From: an uncultured Eubacteriales bacterium
GTDB lineage: Bacteria; Bacillota; Clostridia; Oscillospirales; Acutalibacteraceae
Direction: 5' to 3'
Assembly: GCA_934454655.1 (NCBI GenBank)
Contig: CAKSFK010000008.1
Location: 1-64,000, forward strand
Length of the DNA: 64,000 nt
Under the pieces are notes generated by a model, which saw only the letters and a program-made list of their open reading frames with translations, was not told the origin of the DNA and did not search any database. A program made the translations under genes and the position numbers. Of this stretch, positions 33,128 through 41,478 are shown piece by piece. Numbering within the stretch: the stretch's first letter is position 1; every line of letters begins with the position of its first letter.

Positions 33128-34674
33128 TATTGCTCGCCCTCCCGTTTGTTTTCGGCGTTTTTCGCCGTCATAAGATAGCCTATTTTCTCTTTGGTTGCTT
33201 TTCTCCCGTCAACAATTCCGGCAACCTTGCCCGAACCTATAACCAATATGCGGTCGCATAGCTCGGTTAAAACGTCAAGGTCCTCACCGACAAATATTAC
33301 CGCTACGCCGCGCTCTTTTTGCTTGTTAAGGAGATTGTATATCATATAAGAAGAGTTGATGTCAAGCCCTCTTACGGGGTAAGCTGCCATAAGCACCGTC
33401 GGTGATGCCGCGATTTCGCGCCCCACAAGCACCTTTTGAACGTTACCGCCCGAGAGCTTTCTTACCGGGGTGGAAGCGCCGGGCGTTACTACCTCAAGTT
33501 CCTTTATTATCTTCTCGGCAAGGTTGTGCGGACCCTTGCGCTCAACAAACACCGATTTGCCGCGGCGATAACTTCTGAGCATCATATTATCGGTTATATC
33601 CATATTCCCGACAAGCCCCATTCCGAGCCTGTCCTCCGGCACAAAGGAAAGCCTTACGCCGAGTTCCCTTATCTGGAGCGGCGTTTTATCCCTTAAATTA
33701 TCCCGCTTGCCGGTTTTGGGGTTATTGTAGGTTATTTCGCCCGTGTCTACTTTCTGGAGTCCCGCAATTGCCTCAAGCAGTTCGCGCTGCCCGCTGCCCG
33801 CAATGCCCGCGATGCCCAGTATCTCGCCCGAGCGTGCCGTAAAGGAAACGTTGTCAAGCACCTTTACTCCCTCGCGGTTTACGCAGTTGACGTTGCTTAT
33901 TACAAGCCTGTCCTCGCAATTTTGCGGCTCGGTTCTTTCAATGTTAAGCGAAACCTTTTTGCCCACCATCATTTCCGTAAGCTGAGCCTCGGTTGTTTCG
34001 GCGGTGTTTACGGTGCCTATGTACTCGCCCTTGCGGAGAACCGAAACACGGTCGGAAAGCTCCATAACCTCGTGCAGCTTGTGGGTTATAATTATAATTG
34101 CCTTGCCGTCGTCCCTCATACGGCGAAGAACGTCGAACAGCTTTTCGGTTTCCTGCGGGGTAAGCACCGCCGTCGGCTCGTCAAGAATAAGAATATCCGC
34201 GCCGCGGTAAAGCACCTTTACGATCTCAACCGTCTGTTTTTCGGAAACCGACATTTCATATATCTTTTTATCGGGGTTTATATCAAAGCCGTACTGCTCG
34301 CTTATCTTCTTTATTTTCTCGGCTGAGCGGCGCAGATTATAGCTTTCGTCCTCCTTAAGACCCAAAACAATGTTTTCGGCGGCGGTGAAAACGTCCACCA
34401 GCTTAAAGTGCTGATGTATCATTCCTATTCCGTAGCCGAACGCATCCTTGGGGGAGTGAATGACCGCCTCCTCGCCGTTGATGTAAATCTTTCCGTGATC
34501 GGGGAAATATATTCCCGCAATAATATTCATAAGCGTGGTCTTGCCGCTGCCGTTCTCACCGAGAATCGACAGTATCTCGCCGCGCCTTACCTCAAGGTCA
34601 ACGTCCTTATTTGCAACAATATTTCCGAAAACCTTTGTAACGCCCTTAAGCTCTATTGCCGCGTTTGTAGCCAT
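33127..34674 (-). CDS. Nucleoside-type ABC transporter ATP-binding protein (two ABC domains)
   Basis: 515 aa with two tandem ABC modules. The first is canonical: Walker A GENGSGKTT near residue 36 and Walker B ILILDEPTAVLTPQE near 162. The second is degenerate (GIAGSGQREL in place of Walker A; LMAAYPVRGLD at Walker B; signature LSGGNVQK), as normal for sugar/nucleoside-type ATPases. It energises the two permeases downstream. ATG is preceded by GGGGAGGATAAACA. Confidence 0.92.
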   Translation of the reverse strand: MATNAAIELKGVTKVFGNIVANKDVDLEVRRGEILSILGENGSGKTTLMNIIAGIYFPDHGKIYINGEEAVIHSPKDAFGYGIGMIHQHFKLVDVFTAAENIVLGLKEDESYNLRRSAEKIKKISEQYGFDINPDKKIYEMSVSEKQTVEIVKVLYRGADILILDEPTAVLTPQETEKLFDVLRRMRDDGKAIIIITHKLHEVMELSDRVSVLRKGEYIGTVNTAETTEAQLTEMMVGKKVSLNIERTEPQNCEDRLVISNVNCVNREGVKVLDNVSFTARSGEILGIAGIAGSGQRELLEAIAGLQKVDTGEITYNNPKTGKRDNLRDKTPLQIRELGVRLSFVPEDRLGMGLVGNMDITDNMMLRSYRRGKSVFVERKGPHNLAEKIIKELEVVTPGASTPVRKLSGGNVQKVLVGREIAASPTVLMAAYPVRGLDINSSYMIYNLLNKQKERGVAVIFVGEDLDVLTELCDRILVIGSGKVAGIVDGRKATKEKIGYLMTAKNAENKREGEQ

Positions 34675-34710
34675 TGTTTATCCTCCCCAGCCGCTAATCT
34701 TATATGTTCT

Positions 34711-34801
34711 CCGTCTTACGACGTCGCGCGGGCAAAAAACGTGCGACGTCGTAAAACGGAAAGCCTTAATACCACTTAAAGCGGGACATTTTCTGCCCCG
34801 C
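34711..34801 (-). other. Intercistronic stem-loops after the BMP lipoprotein gene
   Basis: Two hairpins lie between the binding-protein gene and the ATPase: GCGGG(G)CAGAAAATGTCCCGC (34801-34781) and a long stem CCGTTTTACGACGTCGC (34759-34743)/GCGACGTCGTAAGACGG (34727-34711). No T run follows either one, so stabilisation or partial termination that raises binding-protein yield relative to the membrane subunits is more likely than full termination. Confidence 0.6.
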
Positions 34802-34822
34802 CTTAAGTTTAGTTATACTCTA

Positions 34823-36067
34823 TCAGAACTTTGTATTTGAAAGGGTGATGCCGTCTATCTGAATATCGAAGTAAGGAGCGGAACGCTTCTCGGACTCGTG
34901 GAAGTAGCCGTTCTCAACAACCTCGGTATCGGCGGTATAGTTAGCGTCGGTATCAACGTCAGCCATATAGCTTGTGAGGTGCTTATCAGCGTCTACCTTT
35001 GCGTTTTTGTTAGCACTGTCCGAAACGGTTACGGTGAAGTTCTTAACATCAAACACGTGAACTTTGCCGGCCTCAAGGTTCTTCTTAACTTCGGCAAGCT
35101 TGTCCGCGGTACCCTTGGCAGCAGCCTTTTCGTTAACGTCGGTAAGCTCAACGGAGCCGGTTGCAATGTCGCCGCACCAGTCTTTTTCAATTTCCTTGCC
35201 GTTCTTTACGCAATCGATGATGTGCTCAAAATAAGGCTGCCAGTTAATACGTGAGGAAACGATGAATGTGTTGGGGCAAGCCTTTAAGGTGCTTCCGTTG
35301 TAAGAAACGTTGGGTACGCCGGCGGTTTCGCAAGCGGTGGGAGCGCCCATTGAGTCAGCGTGCTGGCTTATAAGAACGCACTTGTTGTTTATAAGCTTTG
35401 TTGCAGCCTCTTTTTCAGCAGTTTCATCATACCAGCTGCCGGTGAACTGAACTTCCATTGTAACGCTGGGGCAAACCGACTTTGCGCCGAGATAGAATGA
35501 GGTGTAACCAGAAATAACTTCGGCATAGGTGAACGCGCCTACATAGCCCATTTTAGCCTGCTCGGCGGTTATTTTGCCGCTTTCGATCATTTCATTGAGC
35601 TTCATACCAGCGGCAACGCCCGCAAGGTAACGGCCCTCATAAATGGAGGCAAATGCATTGTGAAGATTCTTAAGGTCGGAAGTGTGAGCGGTGGTGCCGG
35701 TTGCGTGGCAGAACTGCACGTTCGGATACTTTGCCGCAGCCTCCGCAATGTGCTGCTCGTGACCGAATGAGTCGGCGAATACAATGTCGCATCCGCGGTC
35801 GGCCAAGTCAAGAGCGGCTTCCTTGCACTCGTTGGATTCGGGAATGTTCTTCTTCTCGAGATATTCAACGCCCATCTTTTCGCAGGCAGCCTTTGCCGCG
35901 TTGATGAAGTTAAGGTCATAAGTAGAGTTCTCGTCGTGCAGGTAAATAAAGCCTACCTTGAGTTTCTTGCCGGTGTCCTTAGCGTCCGAACCGGTGTTTT
36001 TGCTGCCGCAGCCCGCAAATGCAAAGAGCATTGCAAGACACATAAGCACTGCTGTGAGTTTCTTCAT
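34823..36067 (-). CDS. BMP family nucleoside-binding lipoprotein
   Basis: 414-aa surface lipoprotein of the basic membrane protein (PnrA-like) family, which binds purine nucleosides in characterised members. The signal ends with a lipobox (LFAFAGC, Cys about residue 20). VGFIYLHDENSTYDLNFINAA opens the mature domain and YVGAFTYAEVISGYTSFYLG lies near residue 175. ATG follows GGAGGAAGAAAATT. It is located 50 nt after xpt, behind the guanine riboswitch; this supports a guanine-nucleoside or related purine substrate. Confidence 0.9.
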   Translation of the reverse strand: MKKLTAVLMCLAMLFAFAGCGSKNTGSDAKDTGKKLKVGFIYLHDENSTYDLNFINAAKAACEKMGVEYLEKKNIPESNECKEAALDLADRGCDIVFADSFGHEQHIAEAAAKYPNVQFCHATGTTAHTSDLKNLHNAFASIYEGRYLAGVAAGMKLNEMIESGKITAEQAKMGYVGAFTYAEVISGYTSFYLGAKSVCPSVTMEVQFTGSWYDETAEKEAATKLINNKCVLISQHADSMGAPTACETAGVPNVSYNGSTLKACPNTFIVSSRINWQPYFEHIIDCVKNGKEIEKDWCGDIATGSVELTDVNEKAAAKGTADKLAEVKKNLEAGKVHVFDVKNFTVTVSDSANKNAKVDADKHLTSYMADVDTDANYTADTEVVENGYFHESEKRSAPYFDIQIDGITLSNTKF

Positions 36068-36117
36068 AATTTTCTTCCTCCGAAAAATTATTATATTTGA
36101 TAAGCGGTAAACCGCGT

Positions 36118-36696
36118 TTATCCCTGTTTGCGGAAGGTTATCCTACAGTTATCCATACTGTCGATAACGGCGAGCGACTCGACCCGTATGCCGTCAGCCC
36201 TCAGCTCATCTCCGCCCTTCTGAAAGCCTTTTTCAATGGCGCAGCACGCGCCCGCAACCGAGGCGCCCGCCTTGGAAATTATATCGATAAGACCCTTTAA
36301 AGCCTTGCCGTTCGCAAGAAAATCGTCCACAATAAGCACGTTGTCGTCGGGGCTTAGATAGTCGCTTTCAACCACAACCGTGTAATCGGTATTGTGCGTG
36401 TAGGAATGAACCGACGTGCTTAAAACCTCGCCCGAAACATTGCTTGATTTGTGTTTCTTCGCAAATACCACCGGCACGTGCATTGCCGCTCCCGCGGCGA
36501 CGGCTATGGGTATTCCCGAGGTTTCAATGGTCAATATCTTGTTTACGCCCTCTTCACCGAACAGCCGCGCTATTTCTTTACCCATTTCCATTGTAAAGTC
36601 AACGTCTATTTGGTGATTTAAGAAAGAACCTACCTTGAGAATATTACCGGGAAGAACTTTTCCCTCTTTTAATATTTTTTCCTCTAAGGCTTTCAT
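36118..36696 (-). CDS. xpt: Xanthine phosphoribosyltransferase
   Basis: Converts xanthine (and guanine to a lesser degree in some members) with PRPP to the nucleotide, a purine salvage step. At 192 aa it has Xpt length; GKVLPGNILKVGSFLNHQID near residue 13 and the PRPP motif VLIVDDFLANGKAL near 120 are family-specific. ATG follows AAAGGAGCTGGTAATTA. It is the first gene behind the purine riboswitch and terminator. Confidence 0.95.
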   Translation of the reverse strand: MKALEEKILKEGKVLPGNILKVGSFLNHQIDVDFTMEMGKEIARLFGEEGVNKILTIETSGIPIAVAAGAAMHVPVVFAKKHKSSNVSGEVLSTSVHSYTHNTDYTVVVESDYLSPDDNVLIVDDFLANGKALKGLIDIISKAGASVAGACCAIEKGFQKGGDELRADGIRVESLAVIDSMDNCRITFRKQG

Positions 36697-36719
36697 TAAT
36701 TACCAGCTCCTTTAGAAAA

Positions 36720-36755
36720 CAAAAAACAGACTTTTAAAATACAAAAAGTCTGTTT
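36720..36755 (-). terminator. Riboswitch-controlled terminator before xpt
   Basis: AAACAGACTTTT (36755-36744)/AAAAGTCTGTTT (36735-36724) on the minus strand with a TTTTTT run after it. It lies 51 nt downstream of the purine aptamer and 24 nt before the xpt start, the usual place for the expression platform. Confidence 0.88.
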
Positions 36756-36805
36756 GCCAAAAGCGAAAGCACCCTGTAAAACAATAGCATTTTAAGGGCA
36801 GGTAA

Positions 36806-36875
36806 CCAATAGTCGCAACTTAAAACTTCGGCGTGCGGTAGAAACATTTGGGCCATTTATCCAAACCTATATTGG
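36806..36875 (-). ncRNA. Purine (guanine-type) riboswitch aptamer
   Basis: Read on the minus strand, CCAATA pairs with TATTGG as P1. A GTTTGG/CCAAAT P2 with an ATAAATGG-like loop is followed by the invariant J2/3 sequence GTTTCTACC, a P3 region with a TTTTAAG loop, and GACTA. The C in GACTA is the specificity base of guanine/hypoxanthine aptamers (adenine sensors have T). In the family, guanine binding favours the terminator and turns expression off. It controls xpt and the nucleoside transporter. Confidence 0.92.
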
Positions 36876-36900
36876 CAAACATATTATCTTGTCCGATTAA

Positions 36901-36929
36901 ATCGTAGCACAACCCCGAACCAAAGTCAA
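36901..36929 (-). promoter_or_regulatory. Sigma-A promoter of the xpt-nucleoside transporter operon
   Basis: TTGACT (36929-36924), 17-bp spacer, TACGAT (36906-36901) on the minus strand, about 18 bp before the start of the riboswitch P1 region. Confidence 0.82.
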
Positions 36930-37017
36930 CAAAATATGACCTTTTTTTCAAAATTTGTTCATATTTACAGTTTGATTCGTTTTATCACGTTCAATTTATA
37001 AAAATTAACAGCCGTAT

Positions 37018-37449
37018 TTAATTCGGTTTATCTTCAAGCACAGAGGTGCAGTGGGGACAGCGTGTGGCGTCTATAGCAATTTCGGTTTTGCAGTAAGGGC
37101 ATACCTTAACCGTGGGTTCCGCGGGTTTTTCCTCTTCGGATGAAAACTTTTTGCCTATATCGTGCAGGCTGTTCATCATTTTGACAATAAAGAAAAGCAC
37201 GGCGGCGATTATGAGGAAATTAAGCACCGCCATTATAAACGAGCCGTATTTAAGCGAAACGCCGAGAAAATTTACCGAAAGATTGCTGAAATCGTTTTTT
37301 GCCACCAATCCTATAAGCGGCGAAATAATATCGTTCACAAGCGAATCCACAATTGCCTTGAACGCCGCGCCTATCATAATACCTACCGCCATATCGACCA
37401 CGCTGCCGCGGTTGATAAATTCCTTAAATTCCGCAAATATCTTTTTCAT
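37018..37449 (-). CDS. mscL: Large-conductance mechanosensitive channel with C-terminal zinc ribbon
   Basis: Membrane tension valve that releases solutes on hypo-osmotic shock. Residues 1-98 are standard MscL: FKEFINRGSVVDMAVGIMIGAAF in the first membrane helix, then a second helix near 75-92. After a charged linker the protein ends in a zinc ribbon with two CPYC/CPHC knuckles (about residues 115-135), which classic MscL lacks. Start at 37449 follows AAAGGACGAATAAAA and comes 2 nt after the stop of the upstream phosphodiesterase. Confidence 0.9.
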   Translation of the reverse strand: MKKIFAEFKEFINRGSVVDMAVGIMIGAAFKAIVDSLVNDIISPLIGLVAKNDFSNLSVNFLGVSLKYGSFIMAVLNFLIIAAVLFFIVKMMNSLHDIGKKFSSEEEKPAEPTVKVCPYCKTEIAIDATRCPHCTSVLEDKPN

Positions 37450-37451
37450 TT

Positions 37452-38006
37452 TTATTCGTCCTTTATTGTAAATTTGTTGTATATCCTGCCGTTTTCGAGT
37501 TCTTTCCACAAAAACGTTCCGTTTTGGAGCGTCATATAGCTGTTCGGGCTTTGCTCTTTCGGTATTGAAACCGAGCCGGGGTTCATATAAACATAATTTT
37601 CGTATTCGGTGCACCGCGGTATGTGGGTATGCCCGTTAAGCAGTATATCTCCGTCGCACAGCGGGGGGAGATTGTTTTCATTATATGTATGTCCGTGCGT
37701 GGCGTAAATAAGCCGCTTTCCCACGGGGAACACGGCGTAGTCTGCCAGAACAGGGAAGTCAAGCACCATCTGATCAACCTCCGCCTCGCAGTTGCCGCGA
37801 ACGCAGAATATTTTGTTTTTAAGCGTGTCAAGCAGAGAAATAACCTCTTTCGGCGCGTATTCGCGCGGCAGATCGTTCCTCGGTCCGTGATAAAGAATAT
37901 CGCCGAGCAGAAGCAACCTGTCCGCCTTTTCGGCTTTAAACGCCTCGGTAAGCTTTGAGCACCAGTAAGCCGAGCCGTGTATGTCCGACGCAATAAGCAG
38001 TTTCAT
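37452..38006 (-). CDS. yfcE: YfcE-type phosphodiesterase
   Basis: 184-aa metallophosphoesterase closely matching YfcE length. Metal-binding motifs in order: ASDIHG near residue 6, LLGDILYHGPRND near 35 (a YfcE-specific sequence), VRGNCEAEVD near 71, THGH near 105 and GHTHIPR near 128, ending MNPGSVSIPK. Natural substrate unknown. It overlaps nothing but is tightly packed between uppP (4 nt) and mscL (2 nt), so the three likely form one message. It is the second YfcE-like gene in the window. Confidence 0.92.
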   Translation of the reverse strand: MKLLIASDIHGSAYWCSKLTEAFKAEKADRLLLLGDILYHGPRNDLPREYAPKEVISLLDTLKNKIFCVRGNCEAEVDQMVLDFPVLADYAVFPVGKRLIYATHGHTYNENNLPPLCDGDILLNGHTHIPRCTEYENYVYMNPGSVSIPKEQSPNSYMTLQNGTFLWKELENGRIYNKFTIKDE

Positions 38007-38010
38007 ACCC

Positions 38011-38859
38011 TCACCCCGCAATCAAAAAGTAAGCCAAAACCGCCGCGCCGAGCACTATTCTGTACCAACCGAAGGCTGAGAAGTCGTGACGTCTTACATA
38101 GCCTATAAGGAACTTTATTGCCGCAACCGAAACCAAAAAGGATGTGAGTGTGCCGACAATAAGCACCGCAAGCTCGGCGCCTGTAAACGTAAGCCCGAAT
38201 TTTAAAAGCTTTATAAAGCTTGCCCCGAACATTACGGGAACGGCAAGGAAAAAGCTGAACTCCGCCGCGGTAACGCGCGAAACGCCGATTATTATGGCGC
38301 CCAGTATTGTAGAGCCGCTGCGCGAGGTGCCGGGTATGAGGGAGAGCGCCTGAAAACAGCCTATTAAGAAGGCGGTTTTGTAAGACATATCGGTTATGCC
38401 TGCAACCTTGGGGCTTTTGTTTTTGTTCGCGCGCTCTATAACAATAAACAGCACGCCGTAAACAATAAGCGCCGCGGAAACCACTATGTAGTTGTGAAAA
38501 TGCTTTTCAAAGAAATTGTCAAACGGAATACCGATTACCGCCGCGGGCAGCATTGCCACGATCACCTTAAACCACATATCCATTACGTCTTTTTTAATTA
38601 TTCCGCCGCTTTTTGTTATGTAGTTATATCCCTTTGTTTTATCCGCCGTGAACGGCCAAAGCTTTTTCCAAAACAGCACCACGACCGCAAGGATAGCGCC
38701 GAGCTGTATTACAACGTTAAACATCTCCATAAAACTTTCGGACATATTAAGCTTTATAAATTCGTCCGCAAGGATAAGGTGACCCGTGCTGCTTATCGGC
38801 AGCCACTCGGTAATGCCCTCCACAATTCCGAGTATTATCGATTTTATAATATCTGACAT
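38011..38859 (-). CDS. uppP: Undecaprenyl-diphosphatase
   Basis: Integral membrane phosphatase that recycles undecaprenyl pyrophosphate for peptidoglycan synthesis and can give bacitracin tolerance. The 282-aa protein has eight or so membrane segments and both active-site motifs: GITEWLPISSTGH near residue 17 and LIPGTSRSGSTI near 170. The start at 38859 (MSDIIKS) follows GGGGAG; the longer frame start overlaps that site. Confidence 0.95.
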   Translation of the reverse strand: MSDIIKSIILGIVEGITEWLPISSTGHLILADEFIKLNMSESFMEMFNVVIQLGAILAVVVLFWKKLWPFTADKTKGYNYITKSGGIIKKDVMDMWFKVIVAMLPAAVIGIPFDNFFEKHFHNYIVVSAALIVYGVLFIVIERANKNKSPKVAGITDMSYKTAFLIGCFQALSLIPGTSRSGSTILGAIIIGVSRVTAAEFSFFLAVPVMFGASFIKLLKFGLTFTGAELAVLIVGTLTSFLVSVAAIKFLIGYVRRHDFSAFGWYRIVLGAAVLAYFLIAG

Positions 38860-38884
38860 ATATTTCTCCCCATTCGGCATTAAT

Positions 38885-38910
38885 CCCTGCACCGCCGAAG
38901 CGGTGCAGGG
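38885..38910 (-). terminator. Hairpin between glgA and uppP
   Basis: CCCTGCACCGC (38885-38895)/GCGGTGCAGGG (38900-38910) is a perfect 11-bp stem with a 4-nt loop, 12 nt after the glgA stop. No T run follows on the minus strand, so termination may be partial and uppP could receive read-through from the glg operon. Confidence 0.55.
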
Positions 38911-38922
38911 TGAAACTTTGCA

Positions 38923-40344
38923 TTACTTTGCCAATATTTCCTTGTAAAGCCTTATATACGCGTTGGCTGAAACGCCCCAGCTGTTATCGCACTCCATATC
39001 CCTGCGGCGCAAAATATTCCAGCCGTTCTTATCCCCATAGCCGGCAAGCGCGCGCCACACGGCGTTTTCCATTTCGTGCGCGTTGTAGTTTTTAAACGTA
39101 AAGCCGTTGCCCTCGCCGTCGCCGCTGTCCGAAACGGTGTCGTTAAGTCCGCCGGTTTCCCTTACAATGGGTACGGTGCCGTAACGCAGGGCTACCATCT
39201 GTGCCAGACCGCACGGCTCGGACTGGCTCGGCATTAAGAACATATCCGCTCCCGCGTAAATTTTGTGTGCAAGCTGCGGGTTAAAGCCGAGTTTCAGCGC
39301 AACCTTATCGGGGTGCGCCGCCGCCGCGCCGTGGAAGAAGGTTTCAAACTCCCACTCGCCCGAGCCTAAAATAACAAACTGCAGATCCGCCCTTAAAAGC
39401 TCCTCGAACACGCACTTTACAAGGTCGAGCCCCTTGTGCTTTACAAGACGTGTGACAATGCCTATAAGCGGCGCGTCCTTAAGTTCGGGCAGACCCATCT
39501 CGCGCTGAAGCATTTTTTTGTTGTAAGCCTTTTTGTCAATTGTTTCGGCAGTGTAATTCCTGTATATAAGCTTGTCGGTTTCGGGGTTGTAAACATCGTA
39601 ATCAATACCGTTTACAATGCCCGTAAGCTTGTATGTGAACTGCTTTAAAATTCTGTCAAGCCCGTAAGAATAATAGGGGTCGAGAATTTCCCCGGCATAG
39701 GTCGGCGAAACGGTTGTGACCTTATCGGCGCACTGCACCGCCCCTTTAAGCAGGTTAACGCAGCCGTCATACTCAACAAGGCTTTCGCTTTCATACGGCA
39801 AACCAAGCACATCGCCGTTAATTTCATTGCCGTATTTTCCCTGATACTGAATGTTGTGAATTGTAAAAACGGTTTTTATGTTGCGGTAGGTTTCGTCGCT
39901 GCGGTACATAGAGTTAAGGTAAACGGGAACAAGCGCCGTCTGCCAGTCGTTACAGTGGATAATATCCGGTGTAAAGCCTATGTGCGGTATGATATCAAGC
40001 ACCGCGCGTGAAAAAAACGCAAAGCGCTCGGCGTCGTCGTAATGTCCGTAAAGACCGTCGCGCTTAAAGTAATACTGGTTATCGATAAAATAGTAGATAA
40101 CGCCGTCCATATGCGCTTCAAATATTCCGCAGTACTGGCGCCGCCACGCAACCGACACGGTTATGCTGCAAATAAAATTCATCTTTTCGCGCAGTTCATC
40201 GGGAATACAGCTGTAAAGCGGCATTACAATGCGGCAGCCTATAAGCCTTTTTCTCAGCGCTTTGGGAAGAGCGCCGGCAACGTCGGCAAGTCCGCCCGAC
40301 ATAGCAAACGGGTACGCCTCGCTTGATGCAAACAGTACTTTCAT
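38923..40344 (-). CDS. glgA: Glycogen synthase (ADP-glucose)
   Basis: Adds glucose from ADP-glucose to the alpha-1,4-glucan chain. The 473-aa GT5 enzyme has the N-terminal VLFASSEAYPFAMSGGLADV with the KxGG-like ADP-glucose loop (here SGG), HCNDWQTALVPVYL near residue 130, and the C-terminal MFLMPSQSEPCGLAQMVALRYGTVP segment with the catalytic Glu near 372. ATG lies 16 nt after the glgD stop. It is last gene of glgB-glgC-glgD-glgA. Confidence 0.95.
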   Translation of the reverse strand: MKVLFASSEAYPFAMSGGLADVAGALPKALRKRLIGCRIVMPLYSCIPDELREKMNFICSITVSVAWRRQYCGIFEAHMDGVIYYFIDNQYYFKRDGLYGHYDDAERFAFFSRAVLDIIPHIGFTPDIIHCNDWQTALVPVYLNSMYRSDETYRNIKTVFTIHNIQYQGKYGNEINGDVLGLPYESESLVEYDGCVNLLKGAVQCADKVTTVSPTYAGEILDPYYSYGLDRILKQFTYKLTGIVNGIDYDVYNPETDKLIYRNYTAETIDKKAYNKKMLQREMGLPELKDAPLIGIVTRLVKHKGLDLVKCVFEELLRADLQFVILGSGEWEFETFFHGAAAAHPDKVALKLGFNPQLAHKIYAGADMFLMPSQSEPCGLAQMVALRYGTVPIVRETGGLNDTVSDSGDGEGNGFTFKNYNAHEMENAVWRALAGYGDKNGWNILRRRDMECDNSWGVSANAYIRLYKEILAK

Positions 40345-40359
40345 ATTTTTCTCTCTTTC

Positions 40360-41478
40360 TTAAACAATCTGATTTTTCTTTATAAAGAAGCTTTTTCCGG
40401 GTGCCCCTTTAAGCACCATTCCGCCGCTTATAACGGCGTTTTTATCGGCAATAACGTTGCAAAGCCCGGTGTTTTCGCCCACTTTGGTTTCCTGCATTAA
40501 AATGCAGTTTTCCACAACGGCGCCCTTTTCCACCGTGACCCCGCGGAACAAAATGCTGTTCTTAACCGTGCCGTCAACCACGCAGCCGTCGGCAATAAGG
40601 CAGTTGCGAACCGAGGATTTCGTGCCGTATCTTGTGGGCATATCGTCACGCGTTTTGGTAAACACGGGTCTGTCGGGATTGAACAGCTGACGGCGCACAT
40701 CCCCTTTAAGCAGGTCCATACTGGCGTCGTAGTAGGAGTTTATTCCGTCAAACACGGCGGCATACTCCTTATGCTCAAAGCCGTAAATTTTAAGCTTGCC
40801 CGTATTCTCGGCAATAACGTCCTTCATAAAGCTTACCGCGCCGTCCATAAAGCCGTCGGTAACGGTTTTAATGAGCAGTTCGCGCGAAATGACCGCAACG
40901 CCGATGCCGTAATCGGTTTCCTTATCGTCCCGAGCCTCATAATTCATTGCCGTTACACGCCCGTTTTTGCCGAACACGGGGTAGGCGGTTTCGGTGTTGT
41001 TAAGAGGCGGTTTGCCGCGGTGGTACACCAGCGTTACATCGGCGTTTTTATCGGCGTGAGCCTTTACCGCCGCGCCTATATCTATGTTGGCAATCGAATC
41101 CGCCCTGCAAAGCACAATATAATCGGCGTTGCAGCGTTCAATGTAATCCATTGCGCCGTACAGCGCGTCCACCGTGCCGTTATAACGCTTTATTCCGCTT
41201 GTAAGGTAGGGCGGCAAAAGGTAAAGTCCGCCGTTTTTGCGGTCAAGATCCCAATAAACTCCGCTCCCCACGTGATCCATAAGCGAGCGGTAATTTTCCT
41301 TTGTTATAATACCCACGCTCGATACGCCCGCGTTTACAAGGTTTGAAAGCGCAAAGTCTATAACGCGGTATCTCGCGCCGAACGGAACTGACGCCAGCGA
41401 GCGCTTTGACGTGAGCTTTCGCATAAGATTATCGTTGATGTTGGCAAACACAATGCCCGCTACCGCAGAAGCTCTCAT
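40360..41478 (-). CDS. glgD: Glucose-1-phosphate adenylyltransferase subunit GlgD
   Basis: 372-aa GlgC paralogue that forms a hetero-oligomer with GlgC in Firmicutes and raises its activity; GlgD alone is weak or inactive in characterised cases. It keeps the overall fold (LASVPFGARYRVIDFALSNL near residue 27 and a left-handed beta-helix tail rich in V-E-N-C-I-L turns) but lacks the GGxGxRL nucleotide loop at the N-terminus. Start and glgC stop overlap as ATGA. Confidence 0.93.
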   Translation of the reverse strand: MRASAVAGIVFANINDNLMRKLTSKRSLASVPFGARYRVIDFALSNLVNAGVSSVGIITKENYRSLMDHVGSGVYWDLDRKNGGLYLLPPYLTSGIKRYNGTVDALYGAMDYIERCNADYIVLCRADSIANIDIGAAVKAHADKNADVTLVYHRGKPPLNNTETAYPVFGKNGRVTAMNYEARDDKETDYGIGVAVISRELLIKTVTDGFMDGAVSFMKDVIAENTGKLKIYGFEHKEYAAVFDGINSYYDASMDLLKGDVRRQLFNPDRPVFTKTRDDMPTRYGTKSSVRNCLIADGCVVDGTVKNSILFRGVTVEKGAVVENCILMQETKVGENTGLCNVIADKNAVISGGMVLKGAPGKSFFIKKNQIV

